Below are positions 13,407 through 14,165 of a stretch of DNA of 14,165 bases, piece by piece. The notes under the pieces were generated by a model, which saw nothing but the letters and a program-made list of their open reading frames with translations, had not been told where the DNA came from and did no database searches. Every line of letters begins with the position of its first letter. Positions within the stretch are counted from its first letter, which is position 1. The stretch comes from UBA2357 sp041678045 (GTDB lineage: Bacteria > Pseudomonadota > Gammaproteobacteria > Burkholderiales > Rhodocyclaceae): contig JBAYOV010000070.1 in NCBI GenBank assembly GCA_041678045.1, forward strand, positions 1-14,165, given 5' to 3'. A program made the translations under genes and the position numbers.

Positions 13407-14165
13407 ATGCTGATCGAAGTCAAAGTACCGCAGCTGTCCGAGTCCGTGTCCGAAGCGACCCTGGTGTCGTGGCACAAGAAGGAAGGCGACGCCGTGTCGC
13501 GCGATGAGAACCTGATCGACATCGAGACCGACAAGGTCGTGCTCGAGACGCCGGCCCCGGCCGATGGCGTGCTGGTCAAGATCATCAAGCAGGACGGTGA
13601 CACCGTGACCTCGGGCGAGCTGATTGCCCAGATCGACACCGAAGCCAAGGCCGCTGGCGCCTCGGCACCGGTTGCCGAGCCGGTGCAGGCCGTGACCGCT
13701 CCGACCGCTGCACCGGCCGGTACCGCCAGCCCGGCTGCACGCAAGATTCTCGACGAGAAGGGCATTGCCGCTGCGGATGTGGCCGGCTCCGGTCGTGGTG
13801 GTCGCGTGACCAAGGAAGACGCCGTGGCCGCCCAGGCCCGTCCGGCAGCGCCTGCCGTGGCCGTGCCCACCGGCGACCGTCCGGAAGAGCGCGTGCCGAT
13901 GACCCGCCTGCGCGCGCGCATCGCCGAGCGTCTGATCCAGTCGAAGAACGAGAACGCCATCCTGACCACCTTCAACGAGGTGAACATGGCGCCGATCATG
14001 GCCCTGCGCAAGCAGTACGGCGACAAGTTCGAGAAGGCGCATGGCGTGCGTCTGGGCTTCATGGGCTTCTTCGAGAAGGCCGCCGTGGCCGCGCTGAAGA
14101 AGTTCCCGATCCTGAACGCCTCGGTCGATGACAACGACATCATCTACCACGGCTACAACGACATC
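13407..14165 (+). CDS. odhB: 2-oxoglutarate dehydrogenase E2 (dihydrolipoyl succinyltransferase), 3' end cut off
   Basis: The first 253 residues are present; the gene runs off the right edge. E2 (also called SucB) forms the complex core and moves the succinyl group from E1 to CoA. The lipoyl domain spans residues 2-76, with the lipoylated Lys43 in IETDKVVLE. An Ala/Pro/Thr-rich linker (about 80-106) leads to the peripheral subunit-binding domain (about 107-143, SPAARKILDEKGI and GRGGRVTKEDA). A second linker precedes the catalytic domain from about residue 162 (VPMTRLRARIAERL). The active-site His/Asp motif lies beyond the window. GGGAGA sits 7 bases before the ATG, and the gene follows odhA by 24 bases, so the two form one unit. 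A dihydrolipoyl dehydrogenase gene would be expected next. Confidence 0.97.
   Translation, partial: MLIEVKVPQLSESVSEATLVSWHKKEGDAVSRDENLIDIETDKVVLETPAPADGVLVKIIKQDGDTVTSGELIAQIDTEAKAAGASAPVAEPVQAVTAPTAAPAGTASPAARKILDEKGIAAADVAGSGRGGRVTKEDAVAAQARPAAPAVAVPTGDRPEERVPMTRLRARIAERLIQSKNENAILTTFNEVNMAPIMALRKQYGDKFEKAHGVRLGFMGFFEKAAVAALKKFPILNASVDDNDIIYHGYNDI

Noticed and set aside
10947..14150. A 1067-codon open frame on the minus strand opposite odhA and odhB
   Set aside because: It is a shadow of two certain genes in GC-rich DNA with strong third-position bias. The translation is low in complexity, rich in His/Gly/Arg/Val, and matches no family.
1..14165. CRISPR arrays, tRNA or rRNA genes, prophage or defence genes
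   Set aside because: No direct-repeat arrays, cloverleaf-like genes or characteristic proteins were seen. Apart from the intron end the window is ordinary housekeeping DNA.

Overview
The window looks like chromosomal DNA from a betaproteobacterium, most likely of the Rhodocyclales type (Azoarcus, Thauera and relatives). This rests on high GC content, the gene order mdh / GntR regulator / sdhCDAB-sdhE-gltA / odhAB, the E. coli-like residues of the SdhCDAB subunits, and a stand-alone infA. The genus is an inference from gene order and protein character, not from a search.

Left edge (1-2350). The first ~123 bases are the 3' end of a group II intron (domains V and VI), whose body lies outside the window. 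Next come two leftward genes: a small DUF6398-like protein (159-665) and a class III nucleotide cyclase fused to an FHA domain (816-1709). The cyclase start codon sits 7 nt behind a perfect TATAAT and about 40 nt behind an FNR-type box, so a leaderless, oxygen-responsive transcript is plausible. Rightward infA (2088-2306) follows a long structured leader that contains an intrinsic-terminator-like hairpin.

Middle (2351-4700). A CitE/HpcH-type CoA-ester lyase and malate dehydrogenase (mdh) lie in tandem on the minus strand. Three successive hairpins separate them, the last being a good intrinsic terminator. A divergent control region between mdh and a GntR/HutC-family regulator holds a 16-bp perfect palindrome, extendable to 28 bp, that is the obvious operator candidate.

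Right (4700-14165). The regulator is followed by a closely packed rightward TCA block: sdhC, sdhD, sdhA, sdhB (succinate dehydrogenase, complex II), sdhE (flavinylation factor), gltA (citrate synthase), odhA (2-oxoglutarate dehydrogenase E1) and the start of odhB (E2), cut by the window end. A strong terminator between gltA and odhA suggests at least two transcription units. Together the genes cover 2-oxoglutarate to succinyl-CoA, succinate to fumarate, malate to oxaloacetate, and oxaloacetate to citrate.

I found no convincing new multi-gene system. Most of the window is conserved central metabolism. The points worth a second look are regulatory (the FNR-type leaderless promoter, the mdh/gntR palindrome, the mdh 3' hairpins, the infA leader) plus an altered RGxxE motif in SdhE.
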